Made by a program: the position numbers and the translations under genes. The notes under the pieces are model-generated. The model was not told where the DNA came from and ran no database searches. It saw only the letters and a program-made list of their open reading frames with translations. DNA of 64,000 bases from Enterobacter oligotrophicus (lineage in GTDB: Bacteria > Pseudomonadota > Gammaproteobacteria > Enterobacterales > Enterobacteriaceae), in NCBI RefSeq assembly GCF_009176645.1, contig NZ_AP019007.1:3100001-3164000 (forward strand). The letters run 5' to 3'. Every line of letters starts with the position of its first letter. The first letter of the stretch is position 1. Shown here one piece after another: positions 27,036 to 36,700 of the stretch.

Positions 27036-28303
27036 CGCGCTAGTACGGCGGGCAACTGGGACAAGAGAAAGAGGATCAGGCCAATCGTTCCGCCAACCAG
27101 CGTGCCGTTGACGCGAATAAACTGCAGATCTTTACCGATGTTCAGCTCAATCTGGCGCGACATATCTTTCGCGTCCCAGCTTTTTACCGTGTCGCTGATG
27201 TGGCGGGTTAAAAACGCGGCGAAGTCCGGGGCCACACGGTGCGCCGCCTGCTCAAGATGCTCGTTGAGTGATGCACGCAGGCTGGCATCGGCCGTCAGGG
27301 TTTCCCCGAACCACTGCCCGGCATTCGCAATACGCTGTTTCACGCGGGAATCGTCGCTCTGCATATCTGTCTTCAGCCACTGGCGCAGATCGGCCCACAT
27401 CTCACCCAGATAGCGGTTAAACGCCTCGTCGTTCTTCAGGTAGTGTTTGATGTTCTCGGCTTTTTCCGCCATTTCCGGATCGTTTTTCAGGTTGTCGATA
27501 AGTTTCAGCGTGGCGCGGTCAAACGCCTGGCGGATCTGATGCGTGCGGTCATGGCTGATGTCGTCCAGCAGGGTATTCACCGCGTTCGACACCATCTCGG
27601 CGCTCTGATCGCCCAGCCATTCCGTTGGCAGCACCATCGCCTTGCGTGGATGTTCGGTCTTAAGCCAGTGGACTATTTGCGCGGCAATAAAATCTCGTGT
27701 GCTTTCCCGCTGAATCAACGTGATCAGGCGGTTAATGATCGCATCCAGCAGCACCTGGTGGCGGTTGTTTTTGGTCATGCTCTCCAGCATCACCGCACTG
27801 GTTTCGGTGAAATCGACCTTATCAATCGCCTTATGTACCGCCCGTTTGAGCAGGCGCTGAATGCGTCCGTCGTCGGTGAGTTCCAGAAAACCGCTCATCA
27901 CCTGAATCAGATGCTGCCCGACCCGGCTGGCGTTGTCGGGCTTACTGAACCAGGTGCCAATCATTTGTGCCGGTTCATAGCGGCGGATTAGCGCCACCAG
28001 TGATTGTGTATCAAGAAACTTCTCCTGCACAAACTGACCGAGATTGTCGCCGATGCGGTCTTTATTGCGCGGAATAATCGCCGTATGACGCGAGATAAAG
28101 GGTATCGGCACCCGGCGGAACAGCGCGACCACCGCAAACCAGTCCGCCAGCGCACCGACCATCGCCGCCTCAGCAATGGCCTTCACGCCGCGCACCCAGA
28201 AGGTCTGAGGCAGGAAGAGGGTAGTGATAAACGCCGCAGCAGCAATCAGCAGCAGTGACAGCGCCAGCAGCTTGGCGCGTTTGAGTTCAGCTAATTTTTC
28301 CAT
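27032..28303 (-). CDS. yjiN: YjiN, DUF445 family inner membrane protein
   Basis: A 423-residue protein of the DUF445/YjiN family. N-terminal hydrophobic helices (about 12-32 and 40-60, with [18 protein letters not shown]) are followed by a long helical domain and a final transmembrane helix ([19 protein letters not shown]). Function is unknown. Its place near yjiA agrees with the E. coli map. It converges with the DUF2955 gene, overlapping by 4 bases at the 3' ends. Confidence 0.93.
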   Translation of the reverse strand: MEKLAELKRAKLLALSLLLIAAAAFITTLFLPQTFWVRGVKAIAEAAMVGALADWFAVVALFRRVPIPFISRHTAIIPRNKDRIGDNLGQFVQEKFLDTQSLVALIRRYEPAQMIGTWFSKPDNASRVGQHLIQVMSGFLELTDDGRIQRLLKRAVHKAIDKVDFTETSAVMLESMTKNNRHQVLLDAIINRLITLIQRESTRDFIAAQIVHWLKTEHPRKAMVLPTEWLGDQSAEMVSNAVNTLLDDISHDRTHQIRQAFDRATLKLIDNLKNDPEMAEKAENIKHYLKNDEAFNRYLGEMWADLRQWLKTDMQSDDSRVKQRIANAGQWFGETLTADASLRASLNEHLEQAAHRVAPDFAAFLTRHISDTVKSWDAKDMSRQIELNIGKDLQFIRVNGTLVGGTIGLILFLLSQLPAVLAR

Positions 28304-28465
28304 GGGTTAAGGATAGAGGGAAGCGGGGGGAAAGTGCAAAAATCGCCACATCACCGCAGCATTAGGGCTTTACTCAGAACCTTCCGTATATACCCAACTT
28401 TACGCCCGTACCCAGTCATATTGACTACCCTTAATACCCTAAGCGGTAATTAATGGAGATTCGAT

Positions 28466-29836
28466 ATGGCTTACCAGACAGTAAATCCTGCTACTAACCA
28501 GCTCATCAAAGAATATCCCTCCCACACCGACGCGGATGTCGACAAGGCGCTGAAAACGGCCGATGCGCTCTACCACTCCGACTGGGCGAAAGGCGATATC
28601 GACCAGCGTTTGCCGGTGCTGCACAAACTTGCTGATCTGATTGAGGCGCGCGTTGAGGATCTGGCCAAAATTGCCAGTCAGGAGATGGGTAAGCTCATCG
28701 AACAGAGTCGCGACGAGGTGAAACTGTGCGCGCAAATCGCCCGCTATTACGCCGACAACGCGAAACAGTTTCTGGCACCGGTAAAATATAAAACCGACTT
28801 CGGCGACGCGTGGGTCGAGCATCATCCTATCGGGGTACTGATGGCTGTTGAGCCGTGGAACTTCCCTTACTACCAGCTGATGCGCGTCCTGGCTCCTAAC
28901 CTGGCGGCGGGGAACCCGGTGATCGCCAAACATGCGAGCATCGTGCCGCACTGTGCTGAGACGTTTGCGCATCTGGTACGTGAAGCCGGTGCGCCGGAAG
29001 GGGCGTGGACCAACCTGTTTATCTCTTCAGATCAGGTGGCGAGCATTATTGCGGACCCGCGTGTGCAGGGCGCGGCGTTAACTGGCTCTGAAAAAGCCGG
29101 TAGCGCGGTTGCGGCGCAGGCGGCGAAACATATCAAAAAATCGACCCTGGAATTGGGCGGTAATGATGTATTCGTGGTGCTCGACGACGCAGATCTCGAC
29201 AACGCGGTGAAAACTGGCGTAAATGCGCGACTCGCCAACGCCGGGCAGGTTTGTACTGCAGCAAAGCGCTTTATTCTGCATGAAAAAATCGCTGACCTGT
29301 TCCTGGCCAAATTCACCGAGGCGTTTAAGCAGGTGAAGGTTGGCGATCCGCTGGATGAAAGCACCACGCTGGGGCCGTTGTCATCCAAAGATGCGCTTGA
29401 GACGCTGACCAAGCAGGTCAACGAGGCGGTGAGAAACGGTGCAAAACTGCACTATGGTGGTAAGCCGGTACAGCGTGAGGGTAGCTTCTTTGAACCGACA
29501 ATCCTGACCAATATCTCGCGCGAGAATCCGGCGTACTTTGAAGAGTTCTTCGGCCCGGTCGCGCAGATTTACGTGGTGAAAAGTGACGATGAAGCGGTTG
29601 CGCTGGCGAACGATTCCCACTACGGGTTGGGTGGGGCGGTGTTCAGCCAGGATATTGAACGCGCGAAGAAAATGGCTTCACGAATTGAGACCGGGATGGT
29701 CTATATCAACTGGCTTACTGATACTGCGGCAGAGCTACCGTTTGGTGGCGTGAAGCGTTCCGGCTACGGGCGTGAGCTATCGGACCTGGGGATCAAAGAG
29801 TTTGTGAACCAGAAGCTGGTGGTGGTACGTCAGTAA
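28466..29836 (+). CDS. NAD(P)-dependent succinate-semialdehyde dehydrogenase
   Basis: A 456-residue aldehyde dehydrogenase that oxidises succinate semialdehyde to succinate. The general base Glu229 is in LELGGND and the catalytic Cys263 in NAGQVCTAAKRF. MAVEPWNFPYYQ and GSEKAGSAV form the cofactor pocket. It resembles the Sad/YneI group but is not clearly that gene. It is monocistronic: GGAG lies upstream of the start and a clear terminator follows at 29851. Its substrate is also the product of HpaI, encoded about 12 kb away, so it may complete 4-hydroxyphenylacetate use. Confidence 0.9.
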   Translation: MAYQTVNPATNQLIKEYPSHTDADVDKALKTADALYHSDWAKGDIDQRLPVLHKLADLIEARVEDLAKIASQEMGKLIEQSRDEVKLCAQIARYYADNAKQFLAPVKYKTDFGDAWVEHHPIGVLMAVEPWNFPYYQLMRVLAPNLAAGNPVIAKHASIVPHCAETFAHLVREAGAPEGAWTNLFISSDQVASIIADPRVQGAALTGSEKAGSAVAAQAAKHIKKSTLELGGNDVFVVLDDADLDNAVKTGVNARLANAGQVCTAAKRFILHEKIADLFLAKFTEAFKQVKVGDPLDESTTLGPLSSKDALETLTKQVNEAVRNGAKLHYGGKPVQREGSFFEPTILTNISRENPAYFEEFFGPVAQIYVVKSDDEAVALANDSHYGLGGAVFSQDIERAKKMASRIETGMVYINWLTDTAAELPFGGVKRSGYGRELSDLGIKEFVNQKLVVVRQ

Positions 29837-29850
29837 ATGCGGTAATAAAA

Positions 29851-29875
29851 AACCTGCCTTCTGGCAGGTTTTTTT
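29851..29875 (+). terminator. Intrinsic terminator of the dehydrogenase gene
   Basis: AACCTGCC, TTCT loop, GGCAGGTT, then five more T. Confidence 0.92.
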
Positions 29876-29884
29876 ATGGGGGCG

Positions 29885-30205
29885 TTATTTTACTTCGATC
29901 TTGTCCCAGCCACTTTTGAACATGCAGCTGTCTACTAACGTATCCCTGCGATATTCATTAGCGTCTTCAACCGTATAGCTCGTGGAAATATCCTTTTTCT
30001 TGTGCTTTTTGTCCGTTTTTTCCGAGCTTGAACCGGTGACGACATTGTCCGGAGGCAGATCGATCAGTGCCTGCGCTTCGCATTCCGTGAGCTTTTTATT
30101 CATCTCAACATCACTCACCCCAGGTTTGACCCATTTATACTGGACGCAACCGGTCAGAAGTAACGTAGCGCTGAGAAGACAAAGCGCGGCGATGCGGTGT
30201 TTCAT
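29885..30205 (-). CDS. Small predicted lipoprotein
   Basis: A 106-residue exported protein with a lipobox LLLTGC (Cys19), so likely lipid-anchored. The mature part is polar with a Lys-rich stretch (KTDKKHKKKD) and two further cysteines (CEAQ, DSCMF). No function is recognised. Its ATG overlaps the stop of the YfaZ-type gene (TGATG), so the two are translationally coupled. Confidence 0.8.
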   Translation of the reverse strand: MKHRIAALCLLSATLLLTGCVQYKWVKPGVSDVEMNKKLTECEAQALIDLPPDNVVTGSSSEKTDKKHKKKDISTSYTVEDANEYRRDTLVDSCMFKSGWDKIEVK

Positions 30206-30750
30206 CAGAAGGTCACTCCGCCGCCTACATATGCGCCGTCAATGAGGGTGTGGTTTGGACGACCGTCTTTGCCGTCAACACTCACGTGGCGATAGCCCAC
30301 TTTCAGAGTGACAGGTTTCACTGGCGTCCAGCTTACACCGCCGTTGGCTTCAACGTAGTTTTTCACGCTGTTGTTCAGGCCATCTGGTGCCACATAGCCT
30401 TCACCATATACGTGAATGCTGTCGGTCAGGGCAACGTTCACACCGCCACCAACCGGGAATGCGACGCCGTTATCGCCTTTTTTCGGGCCGATGTAGATAG
30501 CTTTCGCACCCGCGTTCAGCATCACCGGGCCGAGTTCCAGGTTATAACCCGCGCCAACACCGCCGGTCTGGGTGCCGTCATCGGTATTTTTGAGCCAGTT
30601 ACTGTCTACATAAATACCGGATGAGGATTTCCCCATTTCCAGATTTAAATTGGTGAAGTTTTTACCTTGCTCAATGCTGCCGCCCATTGCCAGTGCGGAA
30701 CCCGATACGGCCGTCAGAGCAGAAAGGAGAAGGATGTTCAGTTTTTTCAT
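30205..30750 (-). CDS. YfaZ-family outer membrane protein
   Basis: A 181-residue protein with a signal peptide cleaved near GSALA|MGG. The mature part is an alternating beta-strand chain that ends in Phe (YVGGGVTF), as in small outer-membrane barrels. It matches the YfaZ family (precursor). Role is unknown. It is coupled to the lipoprotein gene that follows it on the minus strand. Confidence 0.85.
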   Translation of the reverse strand: MKKLNILLLSALTAVSGSALAMGGSIEQGKNFTNLNLEMGKSSSGIYVDSNWLKNTDDGTQTGGVGAGYNLELGPVMLNAGAKAIYIGPKKGDNGVAFPVGGGVNVALTDSIHVYGEGYVAPDGLNNSVKNYVEANGGVSWTPVKPVTLKVGYRHVSVDGKDGRPNHTLIDGAYVGGGVTF

Positions 30751-31099
30751 GTTTTATGCCTCATCATCAAATTAATCTGAGGCCACCTTAACAAGCGATG
30801 TTTATGACTGCAAATGTGATGGAGGACGCGGTTTTATGCTGTTTTTGTTAATTATTTTGTTTTTGAATGTTATGGGGCGGTTGATTTTTCACGACGTCAA
30901 TGCGTAATGTTTTTACGTTTAGAATGAGTTTAATTTTTTCTCTAAACAGAGGCTGAATGGGGGCGAAATAATGATTTGAAGTGAAACAATTAAGGTTCTA
31001 ATAATTTCCAAAAATATTTCAAATGTCATAAATTAAAACGTAAATTTACATTTTGGGGCGTGTTTTGACCACTGGAACAAAGGTTTTACTAAGGTCAGA
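30751..31099. other. AT-rich intergenic region
   Basis: About 350 bases between divergent genes, rich in T and A. It holds the YfaZ promoter region. I see no further gene or repeat. Confidence 0.4.
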
Positions 31100-31357
31100 T
31101 TGACCGTCTGCGTTTATAACCTCTTTTCTACTAAAAAAGTAGCCAAAATCGTTATTTTTCTTATGTTATTTTTAATGTTGTCTCAGCCATTTTGTTATGG
31201 CTTATTCCTGGCATTCAGCGATAAAGCAAAAGGATACAGAATTTTTACGCTTTCTGGTGCCTTAATCACTTCAATATTTTTATTTGTTCTGATTCCATCT
31301 CTGCTTGGCGGTGTGGCTTATTATGTTCTAAATTCGGCTATAAATAGCGAATGGTGA
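31100..31357 (+). CDS. Small predicted inner membrane protein
   Basis: An 85-residue protein with two hydrophobic helices (about 17-37 and 52-75) in AT-rich DNA. Translation would start at TTG (31100), which has TAAGGT upstream; an internal ATG near residue 22 is the alternative. No family recognised. A terminator hairpin follows at 31422. Confidence 0.5.
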   Translation: MTVCVYNLFSTKKVAKIVIFLMLFLMLSQPFCYGLFLAFSDKAKGYRIFTLSGALITSIFLFVLIPSLLGGVAYYVLNSAINSEW

Positions 31358-31421
31358 CGACTATTACGTCATTGAGTCTTTACCCACTAATAATATACCT
31401 AAGTGGTTGAGATAAATTTCT

Positions 31422-31449
31422 TTGAGCCTACAGGTAAGCGTAGGCTCAA
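31422..31449. terminator. Hairpin between the small membrane protein gene and yjiA
   Basis: TTGAGCCTAC and GTAGGCTCAA, a perfect 10-base stem with an 8-base loop, between convergent genes. Confidence 0.75.
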
Positions 31450-31464
31450 TGCTTTAGCGTCTCG

Positions 31465-32418
31465 TTATTTCCTCAACCCCGTAAACGCCGCCCGAATCTC
31501 ATCTTCCGGCAGTTCTAATCCTATAAACACCATCACGCTTCGCGGCTGTTCATCGCCCCACGGCCTGTCCCAGTCGGCGCTATACAAACGCTGTACGCCC
31601 TGGAACAGCAGGCGGTTCGGCTCGCCGTCAATCCACAGCATTCCTTTATAACGCAGCAGCTTATCGGCAAACGACAGCAGCAGGTTCTCCATCACGCGGG
31701 AGACCTCGCTGATATCCACCGGATAATCCAGCTCGACCACGATAGAGGAGACGTCGTTTTGCTTATCGGCCATAAAGTGGAAGCGCGGTTTTGAGGTAAT
31801 GTTCTCTTCCAGCATAAAACCGTTGGTATTGAACAGTTGGGAAAGGTCGATGTTACCGTGCGTCACGGTATAAATCGGTGCGCGTGAGTTAATGCGGGTC
31901 AGGCGCTCGCGCAGTTTTTCGCTATCGCCCGCCACGTCGGTTTTGGTCAGCAGGATGCGGTCGGCGTAACCCACCTGAGACTGAGCAATGGTGAACTTAT
32001 TCATCTGTTCGTCGGCGTGAACCGCATCGACCAGGGCAATGACGCCGTCCAGCAGGTAGCGCTGGCAAAGAATATCGTGGGAGAAAAAGGTCTGAATAAT
32101 CGGGCCTGGGTCGGCCATGCCGGTGCATTCAATCACCAGGCGGTCGAAGTCGATCTCCCCGCGATCGCGGCTGTCGAGCAGATCCAGCAGGGCATCTTCC
32201 AGTTCGTTGGAGCGGGTGCAGCAGATGCAGCCGTTGGTCAGCGTTTTGATCTGCGTGGCGCGGTCGCCAATCAGCTGATCGTCAACCGAGACTTCGCCGA
32301 ACTCGTTTTCGATTACGGCAATTTTAAAGCCGTGTTGTTCGTTCAGAATATGGCGCAGCAGGGTGGTTTTCCCTGCGCCGAGAAAACCGGTCAGCAGGGT
32401 GACGGCAATCGGGGTCAT
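31465..32418 (-). CDS. yjiA: YjiA, COG0523-family GTPase
   Basis: P-loop GTPase linked to metal homeostasis. From the ATG at 32418 (AAAGGAG upstream) it is 317 residues. Walker A is GFLGAGKT (11-18) and the family metal-binding motif CxCC is Cys64-Ile-Cys66-Cys67. LLTKTDVAGD is the base-recognition NKxD-type motif. It follows yjiX on the minus strand with a short gap, as in E. coli. Confidence 0.95.
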   Translation of the reverse strand: MTPIAVTLLTGFLGAGKTTLLRHILNEQHGFKIAVIENEFGEVSVDDQLIGDRATQIKTLTNGCICCTRSNELEDALLDLLDSRDRGEIDFDRLVIECTGMADPGPIIQTFFSHDILCQRYLLDGVIALVDAVHADEQMNKFTIAQSQVGYADRILLTKTDVAGDSEKLRERLTRINSRAPIYTVTHGNIDLSQLFNTNGFMLEENITSKPRFHFMADKQNDVSSIVVELDYPVDISEVSRVMENLLLSFADKLLRYKGMLWIDGEPNRLLFQGVQRLYSADWDRPWGDEQPRSVMVFIGLELPEDEIRAAFTGLRK

Positions 32419-32428
32419 GGTTTCTCCT

Positions 32429-32632
32429 TTAGCAGCAGCGGACGCCGCCTTCTCCACTTCCGCCGTAGCGCGCTTCCTGACGCTCGCGGAAGAATTCGGT
32501 ATAGGTCATGTACGGTTTATCCGGATGGTTGGTCTTCATATGCTCAACGTAGTTGTCATAGTCCGGAATGCCAATCAGCATTTTCGCCGCCTGACCGAGG
32601 TATTTTTTCGCTTCGCCTAAGTTACCAAACAT
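32429..32632 (-). CDS. yjiX: YjiX, YbdD/YjiX family small protein
   Basis: A 67-residue protein of the YbdD/YjiX family, which accompanies CstA-type carbon transporters. Typical motifs are [15 protein letters not shown] and [11 protein letters not shown]. It lies between btsT and yjiA in the normal order. Confidence 0.93.
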   Translation of the reverse strand: MFGNLGEAKKYLGQAAKMLIGIPDYDNYVEHMKTNHPDKPYMTYTEFFRERQEARYGGSGEGGVRCC

Positions 32633-32652
32633 AACATGTCCTGATAAGAAAA

Positions 32653-32723
32653 AGCCCGGTGACGCGCAGCGATCCGGGCCTACAGTACCTGTGTAGGGCG
32701 GGTCAGCGTAGCGCCACCCGCCA
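32653..32723. repeat. REP-type palindromes between btsT and yjiX
   Basis: Two units: CCCGGTGACGCGCAGCGATCC with GGGCCTACAG, and GTAGGGCGGG with CGCCACCCGCC. They separate btsT from yjiX on one transcript and could stabilise or trim the mRNA. Confidence 0.7.
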
Positions 32724-32728
32724 TTTTT

Positions 32729-34882
32729 TTAGTGGTGTGAAGAGGTCTTCACGCCGCCTTCCGGCACGGGCACATACGGGGTTTCTTTATCCGTGCGGCC
32801 GTCAGCGTTACGCACTTTCAACCAGGTTTTGATGCCGTAGAAGATGATGCTGTACACCACCACCAGGAACAGAATGCTCAGACCTGCGTTGGTGTAGTTG
32901 TTCACCACGATGTGGTTCATGTTGGCAATCTGCTGCGCGGTCAGGTCTGCGCCGCCTGCGGCAATCTTCTCTTTGTACTGGTTAGCCATGAAGAAGAAGC
33001 CTTCCAGCTGTGGGTTAGCGCTGAACAGCTTCAGGCCAAGTGCCCAGGTGGTGCAGAGCAGCAGCCACAGTGCAGGTACCACGGTCACCCAGATGTATTG
33101 GGTGCGCTTCATCTTCACGAGGACGACAGTGCCGAGTACCAGGGCAACGGCGGCCAGCATCTGGTTAGAGATACCGAACAGCGGCCACAGGCTCTTCACG
33201 CCGCCGAGCGGGTCGACAACGCCCTGATACAGCAGGTAACCCCACAGACCTACGCAGCCCGCCGTACCGAGAATACCCGCCACCAGAGAGTCGGTTTTCT
33301 TCAGGAACGGCACGAAGTTACCGAGCAGGTCCTGCAGCATAAAGCGGCCCGCACGAGTACCGGCATCCAGTGCGGTGAGGATGAACAGCGCTTCGAACAG
33401 AATACCGAAGTGATACCAGAAGCCCATGTCCGCCCACGGCAGCACTTTGTGGAACACGTGTGCGATACCGACAGCCAGCGTCGGTGCGCCACCCGCGCGG
33501 TTCAGTACGGACGGTTCGCCAATGTCCTTCGCGGTCTGCATGATCTGCTCAGGCGAAATCACGAAGCCCCAGGAGCTGACGGTCGCCGCAGCATGTGCGC
33601 TCGCGTCTTTCAGTTGCGCCATAATCAGCGCCGCGTTGTCGCCGCCCATCTCATGCAGGTTTGGCATGGTAATGCCGAGGCCAGCCGGAGGCGTGTTCAT
33701 CGCAAAGTAGAGGCCCGGTTCGATAATGGAGGCTGCAACCAGCGCCATGATCGCCACGAAGGACTCCATCAGCATGGCACCGTAGCCGATCAGACGTGCG
33801 TCTTTCTCGTTTGCCAACAGCTTAGGTGTAGTCCCGGATGCAATCAGAGCGTGGAAACCAGAGACCGCACCACAGGCGATGGTGATGAACAGGAACGGGA
33901 ACAGCGCGCCTTTCCACAGTGGGCCAGTACCGTCGATGTACTGAGTCACTGCTGGCATTTTCAGATCCGGGTTGATCACCAGGATACCGATCGCCAGACC
34001 GACGATAACGCCGATTTTCAGGAAGGTTGCCAGGTAGTCACGCGGAGCCAGAATCAGCCATACCGGCAGAAGGGCAGAGATGAACGCGTAACCGATCAGC
34101 GCGAAGGTGATGGTGGTGTCTTTGAAGGTCAGCGCCGGACCCCAGTACGGGTCGTGCGCAATCACACCACCGAAGTAGATTGAGGCAACCAGCAGCACGA
34201 TACCGATGACCGACACTTCACCCACGCGTCCCGGACGGATAAAGCGCATGTAGATACCCATGAACAGCGCAATCGGCACGGTAGAGCAAACGGTAAACAC
34301 GCCCCACGGACTTTCAGCCAGCGCTTTCACGACGATCAGCGCCAGCACCGCGAGGATGATGATCATGATCAGGAAGCAGCCGAACAGCGCGATAGTCCCC
34401 GGCACGCGGCCCATCTCTTCTTTCACCATCTCACCCAGAGAGGCACCGTTACGACGGGAAGAGATAAACAGCACCATAAAGTCCTGTACCGCGCCCGCCA
34501 GCACTACGCCAGCGAGCAGCCAGAGCGTACCCGGCAGGTAGCCCATCTGCGCGGCCAGTACCGGGCCGACCAGCGGGCCCGCGCCTGCAATAGCCGCAAA
34601 GTGGTGACCAAACAGCACGTAGCGGTTGGTTGGCACGTAGTTCAGGCCGTCGTTGTTAATGACCGCCGGAGTGGCGCGCGTCGGGTCGAGCTTCATGACC
34701 TTCTGCGCGATGTACAAGCTGTAGTAGCGATAAGCCACAAGGTAGACGGAAACCGACGCGACCACGATCCACAGGGCGCTTACGTGTTCGCCCCGGCGTA
34801 ATGCGACAACCGCCAGACAGAAAGCGCCGAGGATCCCGAGTAAGGCCCAGGGCACGTGCTTCAGTAGTTTTTTCGTATCCAT
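32729..34882 (-). CDS. btsT: BtsT (YjiY) pyruvate/proton symporter, CstA family
   Basis: High-affinity pyruvate importer of the CstA/peptide transporter family. At 717 residues it has many hydrophobic helices and the family stretches YVPTNRYVLFGHHFAAIAGAGPLVGP, and FLFITIACGAVSGFHALIASGTTPK. In E. coli the two-component system BtsSR and CRP influence btsT. A CRP-like site lies 195 bases upstream here. The neighbours yjiX and yjiA follow on the same strand. Confidence 0.95.
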   Translation of the reverse strand: MDTKKLLKHVPWALLGILGAFCLAVVALRRGEHVSALWIVVASVSVYLVAYRYYSLYIAQKVMKLDPTRATPAVINNDGLNYVPTNRYVLFGHHFAAIAGAGPLVGPVLAAQMGYLPGTLWLLAGVVLAGAVQDFMVLFISSRRNGASLGEMVKEEMGRVPGTIALFGCFLIMIIILAVLALIVVKALAESPWGVFTVCSTVPIALFMGIYMRFIRPGRVGEVSVIGIVLLVASIYFGGVIAHDPYWGPALTFKDTTITFALIGYAFISALLPVWLILAPRDYLATFLKIGVIVGLAIGILVINPDLKMPAVTQYIDGTGPLWKGALFPFLFITIACGAVSGFHALIASGTTPKLLANEKDARLIGYGAMLMESFVAIMALVAASIIEPGLYFAMNTPPAGLGITMPNLHEMGGDNAALIMAQLKDASAHAAATVSSWGFVISPEQIMQTAKDIGEPSVLNRAGGAPTLAVGIAHVFHKVLPWADMGFWYHFGILFEALFILTALDAGTRAGRFMLQDLLGNFVPFLKKTDSLVAGILGTAGCVGLWGYLLYQGVVDPLGGVKSLWPLFGISNQMLAAVALVLGTVVLVKMKRTQYIWVTVVPALWLLLCTTWALGLKLFSANPQLEGFFFMANQYKEKIAAGGADLTAQQIANMNHIVVNNYTNAGLSILFLVVVYSIIFYGIKTWLKVRNADGRTDKETPYVPVPEGGVKTSSHH

Positions 34883-35076
34883 AGTAAGACCTGGTTTTTT
34901 ATGTAAAGAAAAAAGGGTCAGGGTTCGTTGTGAGGAGGTATTGATTAATGCTGGAGCGATCTTGCCAGATCCGTGCGCGTGTAAAGGACGGTAAATGCGT
35001 GAGTGGTTGAAAGTGCCAGGTGAGCGGTCAAAAAGGAGGGCGAGTGGTTAAGGCTCGCCGTCAGTCGCTGAAATTA

Positions 35077-35092
35077 TGTGATTCAGATCACT
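35077..35092. promoter_or_regulatory. Putative CRP site upstream of btsT
   Basis: TGTGATTCAGATCACT matches TGTGA-N6-TCACA at 9 of 10 core positions. It is upstream of btsT and just past the end of the WYL gene. Confidence 0.6.
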
Positions 35093-35099
35093 ACGTTAG

Positions 35100-35990
35100 C
35101 TACGCTGACTCCTCCGAAAGATAATTTTCCAGCGTTCCAAGGAGCTTATCCTTTAACCATTCCGGCTCCAGGATTTGAATGTTGGGCAGCCAGTAGAAAA
35201 TCAGCGGCAGGATCTGATTTTCATGTGCCGCCTGGCAGCGTAGCGTGATGCCTCCGCTATGTTGGCCGACGACCTCTTGCTCCGGCAGTAAATTGCGGCG
35301 CGTAAAGTAGTGAGAAATATTACGATTGATAAATATTTTCACTTCGAAAGTATCTTCAGACACCCACGGGTCGAGGCGTTTTTCCAGCAGTTCAACGGCG
35401 TTTTCTTCGGGTATAAAGGTCGTACTTTGAATATCCAGCCAGGTAATCTGGCTCAGCGAAAAAGATTTTAACCGGCTATTCTCTGTGGCTTGTAAATACC
35501 ATATGTTTTTTTTGTTAATGAGTTTGTAAGGATTAATCAGCCGGGTTTTGTTTTTATACTGTATCTGGCATACATTATGATTCTTAATCGATTTCTCAAT
35601 TATCGGCAAATAGCGGTTAATATTCTCGCTGATTTCATTCTCGGCCTCACCGTTCAGAATGAGAATATGATTCTCATCCACCCTGGTTTCAAGTTTGTGC
35701 CAAAACTCTGCATCTCTTTCAGGGAAAAAAGTATCCACATTCAGGAAGTTAGCAATCGTGTGATGCAGTCCTTGTGTGCCAGGCGATTGTGCAGAGTGGA
35801 TCAGCCGATACAGCCCGTTTCCGGTATGTTCAACAATCGGAGAGAGGGCATTTAAATCACGATAGACGGTACGTTCGGTAATTTTAAATTTTTCCATCAG
35901 CGCACTGCGGTTTACCGCACCGTTTAAATGTAGCTCAACCAGAATATCGACCAGACGTTCAGCCGAGCGGCTACGCGTCGATTTAGCCAT
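35100..35990 (-). CDS. HTH-WYL domain transcriptional regulator
   Basis: A 296-residue regulator from the ATG at 35990, with AGGAAGACC upstream. The N-terminal DeoR-like HTH (about 8-60) is RLVDILVELHLNGAVNRSALMEKFKITERTVYRDLN, followed by a WYL domain (about 135-210) with RLINPYKLINKKNIWYLQA and a WCX-type C-terminus. WYL proteins bind nucleic acid or small ligands. It lies between hpaC and btsT on the same strand as both. Target genes are not shown. Confidence 0.87.
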   Translation of the reverse strand: MAKSTRSRSAERLVDILVELHLNGAVNRSALMEKFKITERTVYRDLNALSPIVEHTGNGLYRLIHSAQSPGTQGLHHTIANFLNVDTFFPERDAEFWHKLETRVDENHILILNGEAENEISENINRYLPIIEKSIKNHNVCQIQYKNKTRLINPYKLINKKNIWYLQATENSRLKSFSLSQITWLDIQSTTFIPEENAVELLEKRLDPWVSEDTFEVKIFINRNISHYFTRRNLLPEQEVVGQHSGGITLRCQAAHENQILPLIFYWLPNIQILEPEWLKDKLLGTLENYLSEESA

Positions 35991-36137
35991 AAGGTCTTCC
36001 TGTATATTTAATGGGTCTGCGCTGAATGATGCGGGTAGCACTGACAGGGGATGTCAGTATTCAGACACAGAAAATTTCTCTTATGGATATATAACGGCGT
36101 GATTTAGCGGAAACCTTAGGATTTTTTACGGGGAACA

Positions 36138-36161
36138 GCGCTGGCCATGAAGGGCCAGCGC
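36138..36161 (-). terminator. Terminator-like hairpin after hpaC
   Basis: GCGCTGGCC and GGCCAGCGC with a six-base loop, ten bases past the hpaC stop; only a weak T-run follows on the minus strand. Confidence 0.6.
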
Positions 36162-36170
36162 AAAGGCGGG

Positions 36171-36683
36171 TCAAACGGTGGCTTCCAGTTCCATCATGAC
36201 CGGATGGAAACGGCGTTTGAAATAGATCAGGCCGTGGCCCTCTTCACTGAGAATGATATTTTTTATTTCAACAAGATAGACCAGATGCGTGCCGATGGTT
36301 TGCACCTGGCTAATCTCCCCCTCCAGGCTTGCCAGCGCGCCCCTGAGCACCGGCTGCCCCAGCGGGCCTGTTTGCCAGCAGGAGAGGGTAAAACGCTCGT
36401 CCATCGCCATGCCGGTCATCCCGGCGAAGTGACGGGCCATGATCTCCTGCTCGTGGTTCAGCACGTTGACACACAGTTTGCCGTTGCCCTGAAAGACCGG
36501 GTTCATGGCGCTGTTGGCGTTGATGCAGACCATGATCGAGGGGGGCGTGTCCGTCACCGAGCAGACGGCGGTGGCGGTGATGCCGCAGCGGCCTGCCTCG
36601 CCCTCGGTGGTGACCACATTGACCGCCGCCGACAGGCTGGCCATCGCGTCGCGAAAACGCAGGCGTTGTTCATCTGATTGCAT
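36171..36683 (-). CDS. hpaC: HpaC, flavin reductase of 4-hydroxyphenylacetate 3-monooxygenase
   Basis: NADH:flavin oxidoreductase that supplies FADH2 to HpaB. From the ATG at 36683 (GGGAGG upstream) it is 170 residues, the E. coli length; the longer frame to 36851 runs back into hpaB and is rejected. The pattern AVNVVTTEGEAGRCGITATAVCSVTDTPPSIMVCIN is the flavin-reductase-like FMN/FAD site. It follows hpaB by 17 bases. Confidence 0.96.
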   Translation of the reverse strand: MQSDEQRLRFRDAMASLSAAVNVVTTEGEAGRCGITATAVCSVTDTPPSIMVCINANSAMNPVFQGNGKLCVNVLNHEQEIMARHFAGMTGMAMDERFTLSCWQTGPLGQPVLRGALASLEGEISQVQTIGTHLVYLVEIKNIILSEEGHGLIYFKRRFHPVMMELEATV

Positions 36684-36700
36684 TGAAACCTCCCGCTGCG

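Noticed and set aside
32912..34183. 423-codon open frame on the plus strand
   Set aside because: Antisense to btsT, rich in His, Arg and Gln as expected of a shadow frame.
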